Positions 48,237-60,862 are shown, counted from the stretch's first letter. The stretch: 64,000 bases of DNA from Annulohypoxylon bovei var. microspora (GCA_022836615.1 MU405298.1:101183-165182), one strand, 5' to 3'. The notes: generated from the sequence alone by a model not told the origin. Translations and numbers: made by a program.

Positions 48237-48828
48237 CTCGTCAGGCTTCTAAACAGCCGACTTTTTACCGGAGCTGCGCACCTGAAGTCAGGGACTTTTC
48301 AAAAGAATCGAACTTTTCAAAAGAAAACAATAGTACTTACTTTTATTAGTGATTTGCATACAAAATTAAGTATCCTTCGTATACTTAATAAATCTCTATT
48401 TATAAATATCTTATTTATTTAGACGAACGCATCGCATAGTTTTAATTCATATTATGTTACAAAACGACGTATTATGTCACGAAGTAACCTTTATAACAAT
48501 ATAATAAGTATAACAAATATATTCAACCACTTGCATCACACCTAAAACGGGTAATTTTATTTATTAAAAAAGGAGTTAAGCATTTAATAATATTATTAAT
48601 CTATTAGTAAAAAAACAACTGGTAGTTTTAGCTTAAAAGTGCTTAAAAATCCGATGCATATTGATTACTTCTACAAGAGTACCTTGGATTAGGTGTATAT
48701 CGCTAAGAAAAGTAAGTACTTGCCAAGAATTTGGCAAAATTCCTTTGAAAAGTTCGATTCTTTTGAAAAGTCCCTGACTTCAGGTGCGCAGCTCCGGTAA
48801 AAAGTCGGCTGTTTAGAAGCCTGACGAG
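48237..48828. mobile_element. Tc1/mariner-like MITE with 87-bp perfect TIRs
   Basis: 592 bp. The terminal inverted repeats 48237-48323 and 48742-48828 start CTCGTCAGGCTTCTAAACAG and agree at every base I compared over 87 positions. Both ends abut TA (48235-48236, 48829-48830), the Tc1/mariner/Fot1 target duplication. The interior is AT-rich and non-coding. Perfect long arms argue for recent activity or arm-to-arm conversion. Confidence 0.85.
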
Positions 48829-50229
48829 TAGGTACTGTCTTTCAGCCCTATGGGATTATTCACAACTTGTCCCGATGTGATGGCGCCAGCACTCCCCGTA
48901 TTTCAAAAGACCACTGATGAAAACGTTCTAGTACCTGCGAAGGAACGGCAAACCAACCTATCGCGCTGCTTCTTTTCCTTCGCATGAAGAGCTCAGATTG
49001 CTAGTATTAACTTCTTTGAGGCAATGGTATTTGTCTAATATCGTGCGTTTCATCAATGCTCCGATCAGGAACACGTTCTAAGGCTGTGGGAATGTAACAT
49101 TACCTACATATAGACATGGTCGGCTTAAACAGATTCTGACGATTAATGGTTATATCCCGGAGTTAATGTACATACCGTTTTTTTTTCTTTCCTTGTAGGG
49201 AGATGTACAACTTGTTTGTTAAACCCGACCACAACCGTTTTATTATTTCTCAGCTCTTTTCAGCTAGTTATTATTATTACCTCCAGGGCTAAGTACCTGT
49301 ACCTACAGGTATTATTTGTTATTGAATTAATAAGTCGTGTAATTACCTAGTATTCCCAGCTCGTCATTCTTTTTTACTTTATTATATCGATATTAAAACA
49401 TAAAAATAAATACATTTAAATACATATATGTGTATATTTACCTACATAGTAGGCAGCTAGGTACCTCTACCTCGTTCACTTTAACTCGTCTTTCCTTTTT
49501 TTTGTTATGGATTCTCTATCGAGTCCCTGAAGATTGGGTAGCCCTAAATGGCTAGGACCAGGATACTACCTCTGCCGTAATTGTGGTTACATAACAACAT
49601 TACTGGTAGGTACTAGGGACTCAGGCAAATAGGTAGGTATACAGCTTGGCACGTTCGACGGCGAGTATCGAAGAAGCTATTGGCTTATGTTCTTGAACTT
49701 GTAATATTCATAAGACTTCGCCACGGGTATGTATGCGCGCATGTGTAGAGTCGCTGAGTCGTAGGCTACTACATAGTTCTCGCTTATGTAGAGTACATTT
49801 GTATTCAAGTATTTTACTCGAGACAGTCCGGAGTCGAAGGCGTTATGGTCCTCCTCTACTAGGGTCACATCGGTCACGGTGACCCCGGTCTTCTTCATGC
49901 AACCCTGCCGAATGGCATATCCATGTCAAGCTCTCGCTTCTGCGAAGAACTTATTACCTAAGAGCTGAAGCTGCCTTCGGATTGGTTAACATTCGCAAAT
50001 ATTCATTGCCTGGGAGCAAGGATCAAACCCATCTAGCTTAGACCCTGTAATTCCACATCCTATTCATATGCTGTCTGCTTTCCTCTATTTCTAACACTGT
50101 TCTTCTCTGTCAGCACCGGCCACGATATTCTTTCCGATCGTGACGTTCGGAAGTTGTGGTCATTTAGAGCATTTCACATTATCTTAAACTTAATAGTACG
50201 TATCGTTGCCATTGTCGCCGTGGTCAACC
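48829..50229. other. Intergenic, AT-rich, one coding-like fragment
   Basis: No full gene. Positions 49677-49898 (minus) are locally GC-rich with codon-like third positions and could be a gene scrap (see findings). Confidence 0.5.
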
Positions 50230-51186
50230 ATGAGAGTGAGCACATCACTACTGTCATATCTTGATTTCCCTACTGTACTAATGATACCGCAGTACGACGA
50301 AGCGCCTGAGTTGGCACCTCATAATTATCCGGAAGTCCATCACCCGCCTTCCGTACCAGAGGTCGCCGCGTATGCGCATGCGCCAGCAACGCCCGTAAAA
50401 CTAGAAGAGTCGACGAATCCGTCAACAATAAATGCGGGATATCCGCCGTTTGAGAATTCAACTTCGCCGTTTGCATATGAGCCGGGGCACATACATCCGT
50501 TAGAACAAGAAAGATCGCCGAAGCGGATATGGGGATGTTCGGTATTAGTGTTTATCCTCTCTGTTATTATTGCAATTCTATCCGCGGCCGTGATAGGATT
50601 AGCGGCAGGCACCGGAGTTGAAGCAAGCAGAGCGAACGATGCCGAAGCGAAATTGGCCTCGATGAGTACTAGTTCGCCGACGACTGTCACCATGACTGCC
50701 CCGACCTCAACGCCATCAGACTTTAGCAATGTTGACAAAGGATGCTCTACAAATTCCGCTGCGGTCACAGGGACTACTTATGCTTCTCAGTGTAAGTATT
50801 GGAGACAATATAACCCGACCAAGTGGGGCGACTGCTAATCATTCTCGTATTAAGTCTTCAACCGACCAATCTTTAAAATATACTGCAACAGCGACGCGCC
50901 GAACAATCCGCTTTCGTCACTCTTTGTAGGAGATTTTAACGATTGCATGGACGCCTGTGCTTCCTATTCCTTCTATATCCCGTCGGATTTCTCAACAAAT
51001 GCCACATCTAATAATGCCACTTGCGCAGGAGTAAGCTATATCCCGGCGTGGACGAATCGCACAACCGCCGTGGCGGGGGATGCGCCGGGCAATTGCTATC
51101 TTAAGCCTGGCCCGCAAAACCAGACAGCGTTGAATAATCCTAATATAGGAGGTTCCGCCGTACACGCAGCGATTTTATCAACGTAA
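50230..51186 (+). CDS. Single-pass membrane protein with Cys-containing extracellular domain
   Basis: Likely exons 50230-50235 (ATG AGA), 50293-50791 and 50855-51186; 278 aa. The first intron has perfect signals (GTGAGC donor, CTAATGATACCGCAG end) but is 57 nt and open, so retention would merely add 19 residues. The N-terminal ~100 residues are Pro/Glu/His-rich (YDEAPELAPHNYPEVHH). One membrane helix follows (VLVFILSVIIAILSAAVIGLAAG), then a Ser/Thr-rich stalk, then an outside domain with several cysteines (CNSDAPNN, FNDCMDACASYS, CAGVSYIPAW, GNCYLKPG) that resembles a PAN/apple-type module. Proteins of this layout are common in Sordariomycetes without known function; a cell-surface sensor or wall protein is a guess. 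Confidence 0.75.
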
Positions 51187-54100
51187 TGACCATACCAGTC
51201 TTTCTATGATTTACTATTATGTATTGGTTTGGAAACGAAACGATATTTTGGAATGATACCATGGCGGGAGTTAGGTGTTAAGCGGCAGCTTTCCGGGCGG
51301 ACTTATTCGACGATACCAGGTACAAAAGGAGCGGGGGATTTACTATCATCCAGCTTCGCATACTGAGATTTTGGTTGGAGGAGTTATTGGGCAATCTGAA
51401 TCTAAAAGGGGCACATGATATGTCTGAACTAAATGCGCATCACTTCGATGTTTACTGTTAATGGTGCACAGTCTAAGGTACCCTATAATCATTGTCTGCT
51501 GAGTAGGTACCTATGCAAAATATTGGATGAGTCCCTTGGGGATTTTGGGTCCTTCCCCGGCTTTCTACCTACACAGCCTACATAACACTCGACGCTGACT
51601 GATAGTGAGCTGTAAGCTGACTTAGCGGGTAAGCTCATTCTGCGCCGCAGCCTAGCGGCTGGGGCAGTAACTTGGCAGCTTGGATAAATTGACTGCTACT
51701 CTGTTCATCGAATAGGACTACTTCGACATGGGATCTTCTGAGACACTGTCTCACCAACCTGTCACAAATCGGTCCCGAACAATATCAATTAAAGAATGCG
51801 ATTGATACAGAGGATTCAGTTCGAAACAGATGGTGATGAAATTAGTAACAGGGGCCAGCTAAGTGTTTGCCTTCGTAGTGACGTGTTTTCTATTTTATTA
51901 GGGCTGAAGGTAACGTCGCGCTGTGACACGATATATCGACCTATTTAACCCAGGTACATCCCCAGCAGCCTGGTAGCTAGAAACATCATCGCTAGTCACG
52001 ATCAAAATATAGGATTACCTCCTAAACATCCGGGCGCTACCACGTGGGTACGGGGGCGATCTGTTCCGTGGACTAGGACTCGGGAGTTGCTTAGGCTCTA
52101 GGTTGTACCTCCATCTCTACTTCGCACGTGCTCTGGAAATGTCTAAAAGACGCAATAGTCATCAACAAATTGTCAAAAGGTAAATGATCCATAATCAGTT
52201 ACAGGCTCAAAAGGGAAACGTAGAGCATGCTGCATATATCCCATCTTCAAAGTGAAGACGTTGACGATCACCGCCATTCCTTAATACTTTCTGCCACTGA
52301 TGTAACTCACCCACGCAAGGGCGGTATACATACCTATGAGTAAAAGGTTACCAACGCCTCTTTCATGAAAGAAAGGGAATTCTTCATGCATAGGGGTAAT
52401 CTAACGACCCAATGTTCCCTTTCCTGGCCAGTGGCTTTTGCTAATATTGAAATATTAGGCTGCCCCTGGCATTGGTAAGGAAATTGCTTTTCCATCTGCT
52501 GAAGCTGACGCTCGGTGAGTTGTTTTCGCAAAAATTAACGAGAAAGGCGCCCAATAATCTACCTCTAAGTAGAGCTAACTAACCGTCATGACCTAGTTTT
52601 GGAACAGACCTCCTTTTGGATCACTTTTACACCAAAACACGTACTTTTTATATGATTATAACTTAGCCAATATTGAGGCTATTTCTTCTAAGCTAACTTT
52701 TACATGTGCTTAATTCATTTAAACACTTATTATGAGGTTTATAAAAATTAAAAGAATTTACTTATATTATAATTAAAATGTTTACAACGAGGTTCGAAAA
52801 ATACATTACCCTACATATAAATTTAAATACGAAAACAAATATTTTAAAAAATTTATAAAAACCATTATATCGTGATAATAAGCCTTAAAATTTTTAATTT
52901 ATAAATTTAAATGAATTTAATAAAAATATTTATATATTAAAAATAAAACATAATTAATAATTTTTTAAATTAATTATATATTAAAACATTATAAATATAA
53001 TTAATTTAAAATTAATATAATTAAATTATAAATTATAATTATAAAATAAATTTAATTTATAACGCTTTATAATTTATTTTTAATATATAAATAATTTTAT
53101 AAATTACTTTTAAAAAATTTAACTTAAAATCTCAATGCTTATTATCGCGATATAATGATTTTTATAAGTTTCTTAAAATATTCATTTTCGTACTTAAATT
53201 TATATATAAAGCAATGTATCTTTCGAACCTCGCTATAAGCATCTTAATTACAACATTAAAGAGCTTCTTCAATTTCTATGAACCTTATAATAAGGTATAA
53301 CAATCAATTCTCTACGCATGGAAATTGGTTCTAATTTTATAACTCTATTATTGGACGAGTTATGCTAGTATTAAAAAGGTGGTGTTTTGGTGTAAAAGGC
53401 GTTCCAAAAGGGGGTCTGTTCCAAAAGGGGGTCAACACGGTTAGTTAGTAGACTTGAAAAGCATAGCACGAACGCCGATTTCCGCCCCTTAGCGAGGCCA
53501 GTCAATATCGCAAAGGAAGACAGCAAGGTACCTACCTACCTACCTAAGGCTTTGATACAGGGGCGGATAGGGTGCCGGCTCTGGAATTATGAACAAATAT
53601 TTAGAAGAGGCACTCAAGAGACAGTTAGGCCACCAACAAATACGGCCTCCAGAAATGAAAGTCCATCCCTGGATTCTACGCGCTGCATGCAAGGCGTATC
53701 GTAGTAACGTCAGCATAAACTTCCACAATGCTATGTTAGAATTTTTGGCCTCTTACTACCTAGATAAATCCTTGAATAGGGTTGCAGCAATGAGTATGGT
53801 TAACTTGCGAAACTCCCTTTCAGATTCACACAATCATGAGGTACACGTAGGACAGGTCCACGTCAATAGTACCCCTGGCCATAGACTGCAGTAGAAAATT
53901 TGAGAAAAGGGTGCGAAGTTACAACTTGACATCATCGAAGGCATTCTTAAATTTCATTGTATGGATTTTAGTGAAGGGTAGGTGTGAAGAGACAAAAGGT
54001 GCTCAAGGCGAGACATTTACCAACGAAAGTCCCTTACCATCATTAAGTAAGGCTGGTTTTATTTACGAGCGAAGGGTTTCGCATTGAACATACATTAATT

Positions 54101-54369
54101 AAGTACGTCAGGCATGTATTCAAAGACCTAACGGCACTAGGAAATAAAAACCGCTCGTTGGTGGTATGATTCTGGTGCCCTTCATTGTTATAAGCTCCCT
54201 GAAGGGACTTTTGTTAGACGAAATTTTTGCTAGTGGCAACCTTGGCACATAACCTCAATGTTAAATATCGCTGTGTAAACTAGACCTAGATAACAGGATG
54301 TGTTTGAATACCATTTTTCAGTCCTTGTGACAGACTTTCTTAACGTCGACAGGATAATATTGAGATTAC
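51187..54369. other. Intergenic region with a large fold-back element
   Basis: Apart from 52575-53448 it is ordinary AT-rich spacer. A 101-codon frame at 53589-53894 (plus) is not convincing. Confidence 0.5.
52575..53448. mobile_element. AT-rich fold-back element (degraded, inverted duplication)
   Basis: About 874 bp, symmetrical over nearly its whole length. The outer ends are CTAACTAACCG...CGGTTAGTTAG. Next inward come TTTTGGAACAGACC and its complement, then TTTTACACCAAAACAC and its complement. Further in, GGTTCGAAA-ATACATT pairs with AATGTAT-TTTCGAACC at ~53210. The core 52800-53200 is almost pure A/T, as left by RIP. No clear target-site duplication and no coding capacity. Confidence 0.75.
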
Positions 54370-55113
54370 ATGGCCAAGCACCAGGGCTTCGCGGACGATA
54401 GAAAAGAGCATACTGTTCCTAAGCCGCAGTGGAGCGCCCTTCTCAAGCTCCTAGACAAGCATCTTGACAAAGCTGCAATTGAATTGAGAGAAGGAGGACG
54501 AGAACTGTCACCAGAGGAGCATAATGCTTTCTATCATGCCATATTCGACAAAGTACGAGCAGAGGTGGCATCACGAGATGATATCCCTAACGCCGTCATG
54601 GAGGAACCGACTAAGACGCTAACACTGACATTTTACGGGAGGTGGAATGAACCAGTGTGCCTTGGTTGTCTCGACTTCCATGATAAGAATGATATAATTC
54701 ACGTTGAGGTCCACGCTAAGGAGGATGAGCCCGATGGAGTCACCAAGGATGATCTAATCTGCCGCATTTGCGAAGTGGTTTATAGAGGAATCCATATCCA
54801 AAACGAATCGAAGAAAGAAATTGGTGTTCTTCTTAGTAAATTTGACTGGATGGGCACGACTACAATGTGTAATCTAGTGGACAGCATATTGTACATAGGT
54901 TACGGGCCTGCGGCTACAGCATCTTCGGGAGAGAAGGATAGATCGGAGGGGGAACGTGACATTTACAAAGAAAAATATGAAGTTACATGGGATCCTAAAG
55001 CTTTAAGACCTGGAGCGTTGTCAGTCCAAGGCTATAATGATGATTACGCGCACAAGCTCATGGTATTAAAAGGTTGGGACCAGGAGGATTGGGATTTATG
55101 TATGGCATTCTGA
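54370..55113 (+). CDS. Orphan hypothetical protein, 247 aa
   Basis: A single-exon frame from a clear ATG with in-frame stops around it. I do not recognise a family. The N-terminal third is charged and helical (LLKLLDKHLDKAAIELREGG). The middle has an alternating beta-like stretch (LTLTFYGRWNEPVCLGC) and an ICRICEVVYRG segment with two cysteines, but not enough for a zinc site. There is no signal peptide or membrane span. Codon use and length make it likely to be real, and it is probably lineage-specific. It stands alone in a repeat-flanked region about 900 bp after the fold-back element. Confidence 0.65.
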   Translation: MAKHQGFADDRKEHTVPKPQWSALLKLLDKHLDKAAIELREGGRELSPEEHNAFYHAIFDKVRAEVASRDDIPNAVMEEPTKTLTLTFYGRWNEPVCLGCLDFHDKNDIIHVEVHAKEDEPDGVTKDDLICRICEVVYRGIHIQNESKKEIGVLLSKFDWMGTTTMCNLVDSILYIGYGPAATASSGEKDRSEGERDIYKEKYEVTWDPKALRPGALSVQGYNDDYAHKLMVLKGWDQEDWDLCMAF

Positions 55114-55641
55114 AAATAGGCCATGTGGTGTTCTATCTTGACCAGAACAGGTCTCCCATAAGAATATAATTCAATAGTACTCTGATCTTGCATGTTTGCC
55201 TAATTTTGATTTGTGAATATTCAGATGTCAAACGCAGTTCAAGAATTATCGTTGTCTTCTCCCCGAACGCTACCTAGCTTGTAAATGTGAAAAGGGGCAC
55301 GCATTGGCAGTTGTAGGCAGGGCTTCTGGAGTACCTAGATACTTCCTGAGATGAGTTTAGTGGGTCAATATCATTTTTCCATTTTAGGATATCTCTCTAG
55401 TGTTATTGGCTCAATTGAGCTTGTGGGTATCCGTAATCTTTGCTGATTGGTTAATTTGAAACTGCCCCTGTACTTTTCCTCACTTAAGTATTCGTACCCA
55501 ATGACCGTTATAACCTAACCCGAGATTTACGAGTTTGTTTTCGTTTTGTTTTTTGTCAATGTTTATGTCCCGAGTTGTCCGAGTACCTAGTTAGGTGAGG
55601 AGAAAGCTGAAACCTTTGGAGAATAAGCCTGCTATTAATAC
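55114..55641. other. Spacer between convergent genes
   Basis: About 530 bp, AT-rich, nothing recognised. Confidence 0.5.
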
Positions 55642-57830
55642 CTAACTTAGATCACGCGTACGCGCTTCTTCCCAAAATCCATTCCACACTTCGGAGAACC
55701 AAGGATCACCCGCAAAATCCATAGATGATGAAACCCCACCACTCGGAGCGCTATCAGGAATAGTAACTTCACGACTCGCAGTGCTTGCTGCGTCCATATA
55801 CTCCAGTTCATTTTGCCATGCCTCTTTCAGTTTCCGGAATATAACGAGTCCTCGATTATGGGTTTCGTCTTCGCTCCCATCTGGCGAAGCAAAAGTTGAA
55901 GAAACTCTCAGATACTCGAGCGTAGCGATTATCTTATCGCACGTTGAAATCAAATCAATACTTCTTCGAACGGCAGCTCGATCCCATGCAGGATCTTGAA
56001 TAGTTGTGATCCTATGAAGACATTTCATGACGCGGACAACCTGAGGATGGCTAGTGAAAGGCATGCTTTCTAGTAGAGCAACAGGCGTCGAGAAAAATGC
56101 GTCAAGGTACGCTTTAATCGAAATAAGACAGCTTTGGTAGACATCAAACCGTCGCATATCTGGCTCGTTCCAGCTTGTGAGAGGTTTATTTATCGCGGAT
56201 TCGTTGATCAAAAGTTCTGTAAAATGGTAAAGCGCTAAAATTATCGCTAAGTTGCAAGTGTCAGTGAGGAAATACGCCATTAACAGTACCTAACTTTCAC
56301 TATGACTTACGATGATCCTTGACAGTAGCGCTAAGCTTTTCTCGCCTAGCTATTCCGTGCAGTTGTGATCGGAGAGCGGATAGATAGAGGGCTGGGGGGT
56401 TACCTCTACCACTGGTTTGAGAGTCGTCGTATATTTGGTTTATAATTAGCTGCATCCTTACTAACGCGACAAGAGTCTCATCTTGGGGTATCGTGCTTCC
56501 TTGAGCAAGATTTGAAAGATAATTATCAAGATGAGAGGACCATTGGAGGCCAGGTGCATGTCCAAAGATGTTTGATATCCTATCATGTATCAGACTCCTT
56601 AACTACCTAGTATATTATAATACAAGAAGAACAAAGTAAAGGAGGTACTGACATGGAAGTAACAACAAATGCGCCTAGCACAGCCCGAAGTACTTCATGA
56701 GTCGGCATTCGGAACAGATTCGATATTCGGGAATCGGTATCTCTACCTTGGGCGCAGAACATCGACGTGCTCTCGGGTTGTGGTTTATGAAGGCCCAAGT
56801 CATAGACCAGGGTAACAATGAATTGCGAGAATAATGTCCAAAATGGCTTGTCTCTTCGCTGTCGCTGTGACCTGGTCACATTGGAAGTTAGGATGAAGCC
56901 ACGGGATCATGGTACTCTAGATGAGAAGCACTAACCAGCCTACGAGAGTAAGGAGTCCTAGTAGAAGATCCAAGCTTTTCTCTCTATCAACAACAACCTT
57001 CTGTATTACGATACTTCTTACTTGGTCACTAAGGGCAAGTCGAGTCTTTGGCGATGTTTGCGCCACGCACATGATATTCAGCCATAGAAAGGGGTATAGC
57101 TCTTTAAGCTGTTGAGAGGTCATATGCGGAGGAATGTACACGAACGGGAAGAACCCCTAATTCCTAGGTTAGCGCTGCTTTGACTAGTAACGAAAAGGCT
57201 GACTTACTATAGTTTCTTCTCGGAACCTTTTTAGTAATCCTTCGGCTTCGGGAGGGGATGGTTCGTCGGGATAGGAAACGCTTGGGTCGGGCGATTTTCC
57301 CGCGCCAAGCAAGGTCGTCCCTCCGAGACTGTCAGTGGCTGTTACCGGAGTCAAGGCGGCGAGCGATAGGTTCTCGGTGTTGGATTCGCGTTCGCCTTGC
57401 TCTCCGGGACTAATCAACTCTTTTTCTGCCTCCTTACTCCCAGCACCTTGCCGGGCCTTTAGGCGCGACACAAGTTCATCGAGTTTCTCTTCAAGTCGAG
57501 CTGTTCTAGAAACACCGCGACGCTTCGCAACACGACGCCCAACAGGAATTGACCCTATGCACTGTTTTTTTAGACGGTGGCATCTAAGATGCATTAGAGA
57601 TTGCCGCTAAAGACATAATATAGTGGTAAGACCAATAGATCTTCCCAATAAAACCTCCACCGACTGAGTCAAAAATGAAATATTCCAACCCACCTTTCGC
57701 AAGTGGTGTCCTCGGTCCGATAAATGCATTTGCATTTTACTCGGGCGCAATTCGTACAAGCTCTGCCGCCTATGGTTGGAGTTGACGTAGATTGAGATGT
57801 AGGAGAATTCAAAGGTGACACAGCCTCCAT
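55642..57830 (-). CDS. Zn2Cys6 transcription factor
   Basis: Six exons: 57694-57830, 57208-57583, 56936-57156, 56653-56871, 56311-56579 and 55642-56246; 608 aa. The zinc cluster spans the first intron: C25, C28, C35, C44, C47, C54 (CTNCARVKCKC... and ERCHRLKKQC), with an extra Cys at 33. A coiled-coil-like linker follows (RTARLEEKLDELVSRLKAR), the usual dimerisation element. Residues ~150-600 are the fungal-specific middle homology region, poorly conserved except for FFPFVYIPP and FSQFIVTLVYDLGLHKP. It is nuclear and would bind paired CGG triplets. It is transcribed divergently from the DHA2 efflux pump across a ~700-bp shared upstream region, so the pump is a likely target. Junctions 4/5 and 5/6 are the least certain; the overall gene is firm. 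Confidence 0.88.
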
Positions 57831-58536
57831 CTTTCTAAATGTATTTTTCTTACTAAACCCGATAATTGTTAGATGGATGGATGCAGGGCGAATCCGATAT
57901 GAGAACTTGCGGCGGACGGACACGGGAATTTCAAGAAATTGATGTCCTCTAATAGTTAACGCTTGCTGATGACATTCAAGTGACGGAACAGGGATATAAA
58001 AAGAACCCGCCGGACCCGGAGATAAATCTACTTTCCTGTTCCTGTCCGAATCTGATGCATGTAAGATAACAGCCCACCGACTTATTAAACCCTGTCTGAG
58101 GATAACTGCCAGTTAAAGAGATGAAGCTTTCCTAATAATTTTATAATAGGCGGAGATACTGATAAGGGGAAAGGAACGACCTACTAACTGTGAGTTCTTT
58201 AGGGTGGATTGTAAGACACTGTTTCTGGTATTATGATCAGATTATCGATCTGACTCAACGCCGCAATTATTTCGCATCTTTTAATTATATTTCTACCTAC
58301 CACGGGTGTCATCGTCATGAAGTCTTTCAACTGTTCTAGGTTGGACTTAGCTTACTTACACGGCTTGTATCAATATGTAATATTGATCAATAGTTGATGA
58401 GAGTGATCATCTATGATATAAAAAGGTTCCGTAGAGACAGCCCCGCCAACTTCATGTAGTATTCTACGGACCACCGGTTAGATGCGACGAAGTCACAAGG
58501 CATTTGCATATCTCAATCCCTAGGTCAATTGCAACT
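57831..58536. promoter_or_regulatory. Shared divergent upstream region of the regulator and efflux pump
   Basis: About 700 bp between the two ATGs. CCGCCGGACCCGGA at 58007-58020 contains paired CCGG/CGG triplets, the type of site Zn2Cys6 dimers recognise. TATAAAAA at 58416-58423 lies about 115 bp before the pump ATG. The functional link is inferred from position. Confidence 0.5.
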
Positions 58537-60862
58537 ATGAGGTAAAGATCAAGGAGCGTTGCGGTTGTTTACCATATAGTTTTTGTACTCACTTCAAGTT
58601 ATAATAGCAAGGCCACCGTCTCGTACACGAAGACCGACATCGTCGAGGTGCATGTCGAACGTGGACAGCATATACATTTGACCAACGATGAAAAAGGGAG
58701 CGAGAAGATACCAAGAAATGAGAAGGATCAAGAAAGTGAAGAGGAGTTAATCCAAGGCTCCCTCGAATATGCGGAAATACCGGATGTACCAAACCCTAGC
58801 AAAGCGCCTGGGCAGGATAACCCTCAATATGTTACGGGAGCGAAGCTGGTCTCCATCGTCATTAGTATCTGCTTAGCTGCCTTTTTGATGCTTTTAGATA
58901 CCTCCATAGTCAGCACGGTACGCGACACGCCTCATCGCGCATTGGTGTATTAATCTTTACTGACTAAGAAACCTCAGGCTATCCCGGCTATCTCAGATGA
59001 ATTTCACTCGCTTCGAGATATCGGCTGGTACTCGGCGGCCTACAACCTCGGATCGTACGAATTTCCCAAATACAATTAGATTTTCAGTCTACCGTAGCGA
59101 GATTCAATGTACTGACTTGGGAATGTAGAGCCTCCCTACAGCCTCTGACAGGGAAAATTTATAACTGTTTTAGCCTCAAGGTCAACCCCCTGCGTGTGCT
59201 CCTCTTACCGGTATACTTGCTGACAATTCTTAGTGGACCTTTATAACTTTCTTCGCCATCTTCGAGCTTGGCTCTGTACTCTGCGGTGCTGCACAATCTT
59301 CCAATATGCTAATTGTCGGCCGCGCTGTAGCTGGAGCTGGAGCATCGGGTCTGCTTAGTGGATCTATCATTATTATATCTTGCTGTGTGCCTCTTCATAG
59401 ACGTCCACGTGAGTCTTCTACTTGCTATAACATTCGCTATTTCCGAGGTAGACTAACAATAACTTGCAACGTATAGCATTAATAGGCTTGGTCCAGGGAG
59501 GTGAGTTGACATTGACTACTATCTTAGAAAACTTAACAAGCGAATACTGATCACACCATTCTATAGTTGCTCAGCTTGGTACGGTTATCGCACCACTTAT
59601 CGGAGGTGCATTCACCTCTGGATACACTTGGCGATGGAGTAAGCCATTAATACTGCATCCAAAACATATTGTTTAGCGCTGATCTTGTCCTAGGCTTCTA
59701 TATCAATCTTCCCTTTGGTGCTGTGGTTGCCATACCAATCCTACTCCTTCATATTCCCGACCAGATTGGTAAACAGCCTGCCTTGAAAGTTCTATCTAGG
59801 ATCCATCATCATCTGGATCTGATAGGGTTTGCCTTGCTTGCCCCGGCTGTTATTCAACTCCTCCTGGCTCTTGAGTACGGTGGCAACCAATTCGCATGGA
59901 GTTCATCCCAAGTTATTGGTCTCTTTGTTGGCGCCTTCGCAACTCTGGCTGTATGGATCATCTGGAATCACCATAAAGGGGACGATGGTCTACTTCCCTT
60001 TTCTATAATGAAACGGAGAGTCGTATGGGCAAGTGCATTGAATTACTCTTTCCAGATGTCAACACTCTTTGGCACATCGTACTGGCTACCTATATATTTC
60101 CAGGCAGTTAAAGGCGTGAGCGCCATAATGAGCGGAGTGTATCTTTTGCCGACCATTCTCGGCCAGTTGGTATTCGCTGTTTTAGCTGGAGTCTTGGGTG
60201 AGTTACTCTTTCAGCATGGCCTTCTAACTAACAATACTAACGGTCTGGTCTAGTATCCAGAGTGGGCTACATACCCCCATTCTCTATTTTCGCTGGAGTT
60301 CTTATGTCAATCGGCTGTGGTTTATTCTCTTTGCTTAGGCCAGATACGTCAACTGGAAAATGGGTTGGATTTCAAATCATTGCTAGCTGTGGTCGCGGTG
60401 CTGGTTTGCAAATGGTTTGTTTCCCCCCTACTATCGATCGACTTCAACTATAGTTGCTGACTGGACATTTAGCCTATCGTTGCCGTTCAGAATGCAATAA
60501 GCCAGAAAGACTTATCTCCAGCGATGGCATTTCTTCTATGGGCGCAATACATCGGTCCCACTATCTTTCTAACATTATACAACACAATCTTCAACACCAG
60601 CCTCAAATATTTGCTACCAAAGCAAGCTCCCGATGTCGACGTACAAGCAGTCCTATCTGCTGGCGCAACACATTTCCGCGACGTTGTAGATCCCCGAGAC
60701 CTTTACAATGTCTTACTTGCCTACTCAAACAGTCTAGATAGAGTTTTCTATCTGGTCGCAAGTGCCGGCGTGGGAGCTTTTCTTGCTGCTTGGGGCATGG
60801 GTTGGCGGGATACCAGAAAGAATGTGAAGGAAATCAACCAGCCTAAAATTGCTGAGCCTTGA
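58537..60862 (+). CDS. DHA2-family MFS multidrug/toxin efflux transporter
   Basis: Ten exons: 58537-58541 (ATG AG), 58608-58917, 58978-59054, 59129-59180, 59234-59408, 59477-59500 (24 nt), 59567-59638, 59694-60197, 60254-60414 and 60473-60862; 589 aa. The tiny first exon supplies the only usable ATG. About 14 membrane helices are predicted. Conserved DHA2 stretches include LLDTSIVSTAIPAIS, DIGWYSAAYNLGSASLQPLTGKIY, VGRAVAGAGASGLLSGS, PLIGGAFTSGYTWRW and FYINLPFGAV. These are H+-antiport exporters in the plasma or vacuolar membrane; fungal members export secondary metabolites, toxins or drugs. The donor after exon 4 (GTCAAC) is weak but the junction LK-WTF is as expected. The substrate is unknown. 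Confidence 0.92.

Noticed and set aside
53589..53894. 101-codon frame on the plus strand starting with ATG
   Set aside because: No family, no splice-supported extension, and close to repeats; length is within what chance allows.
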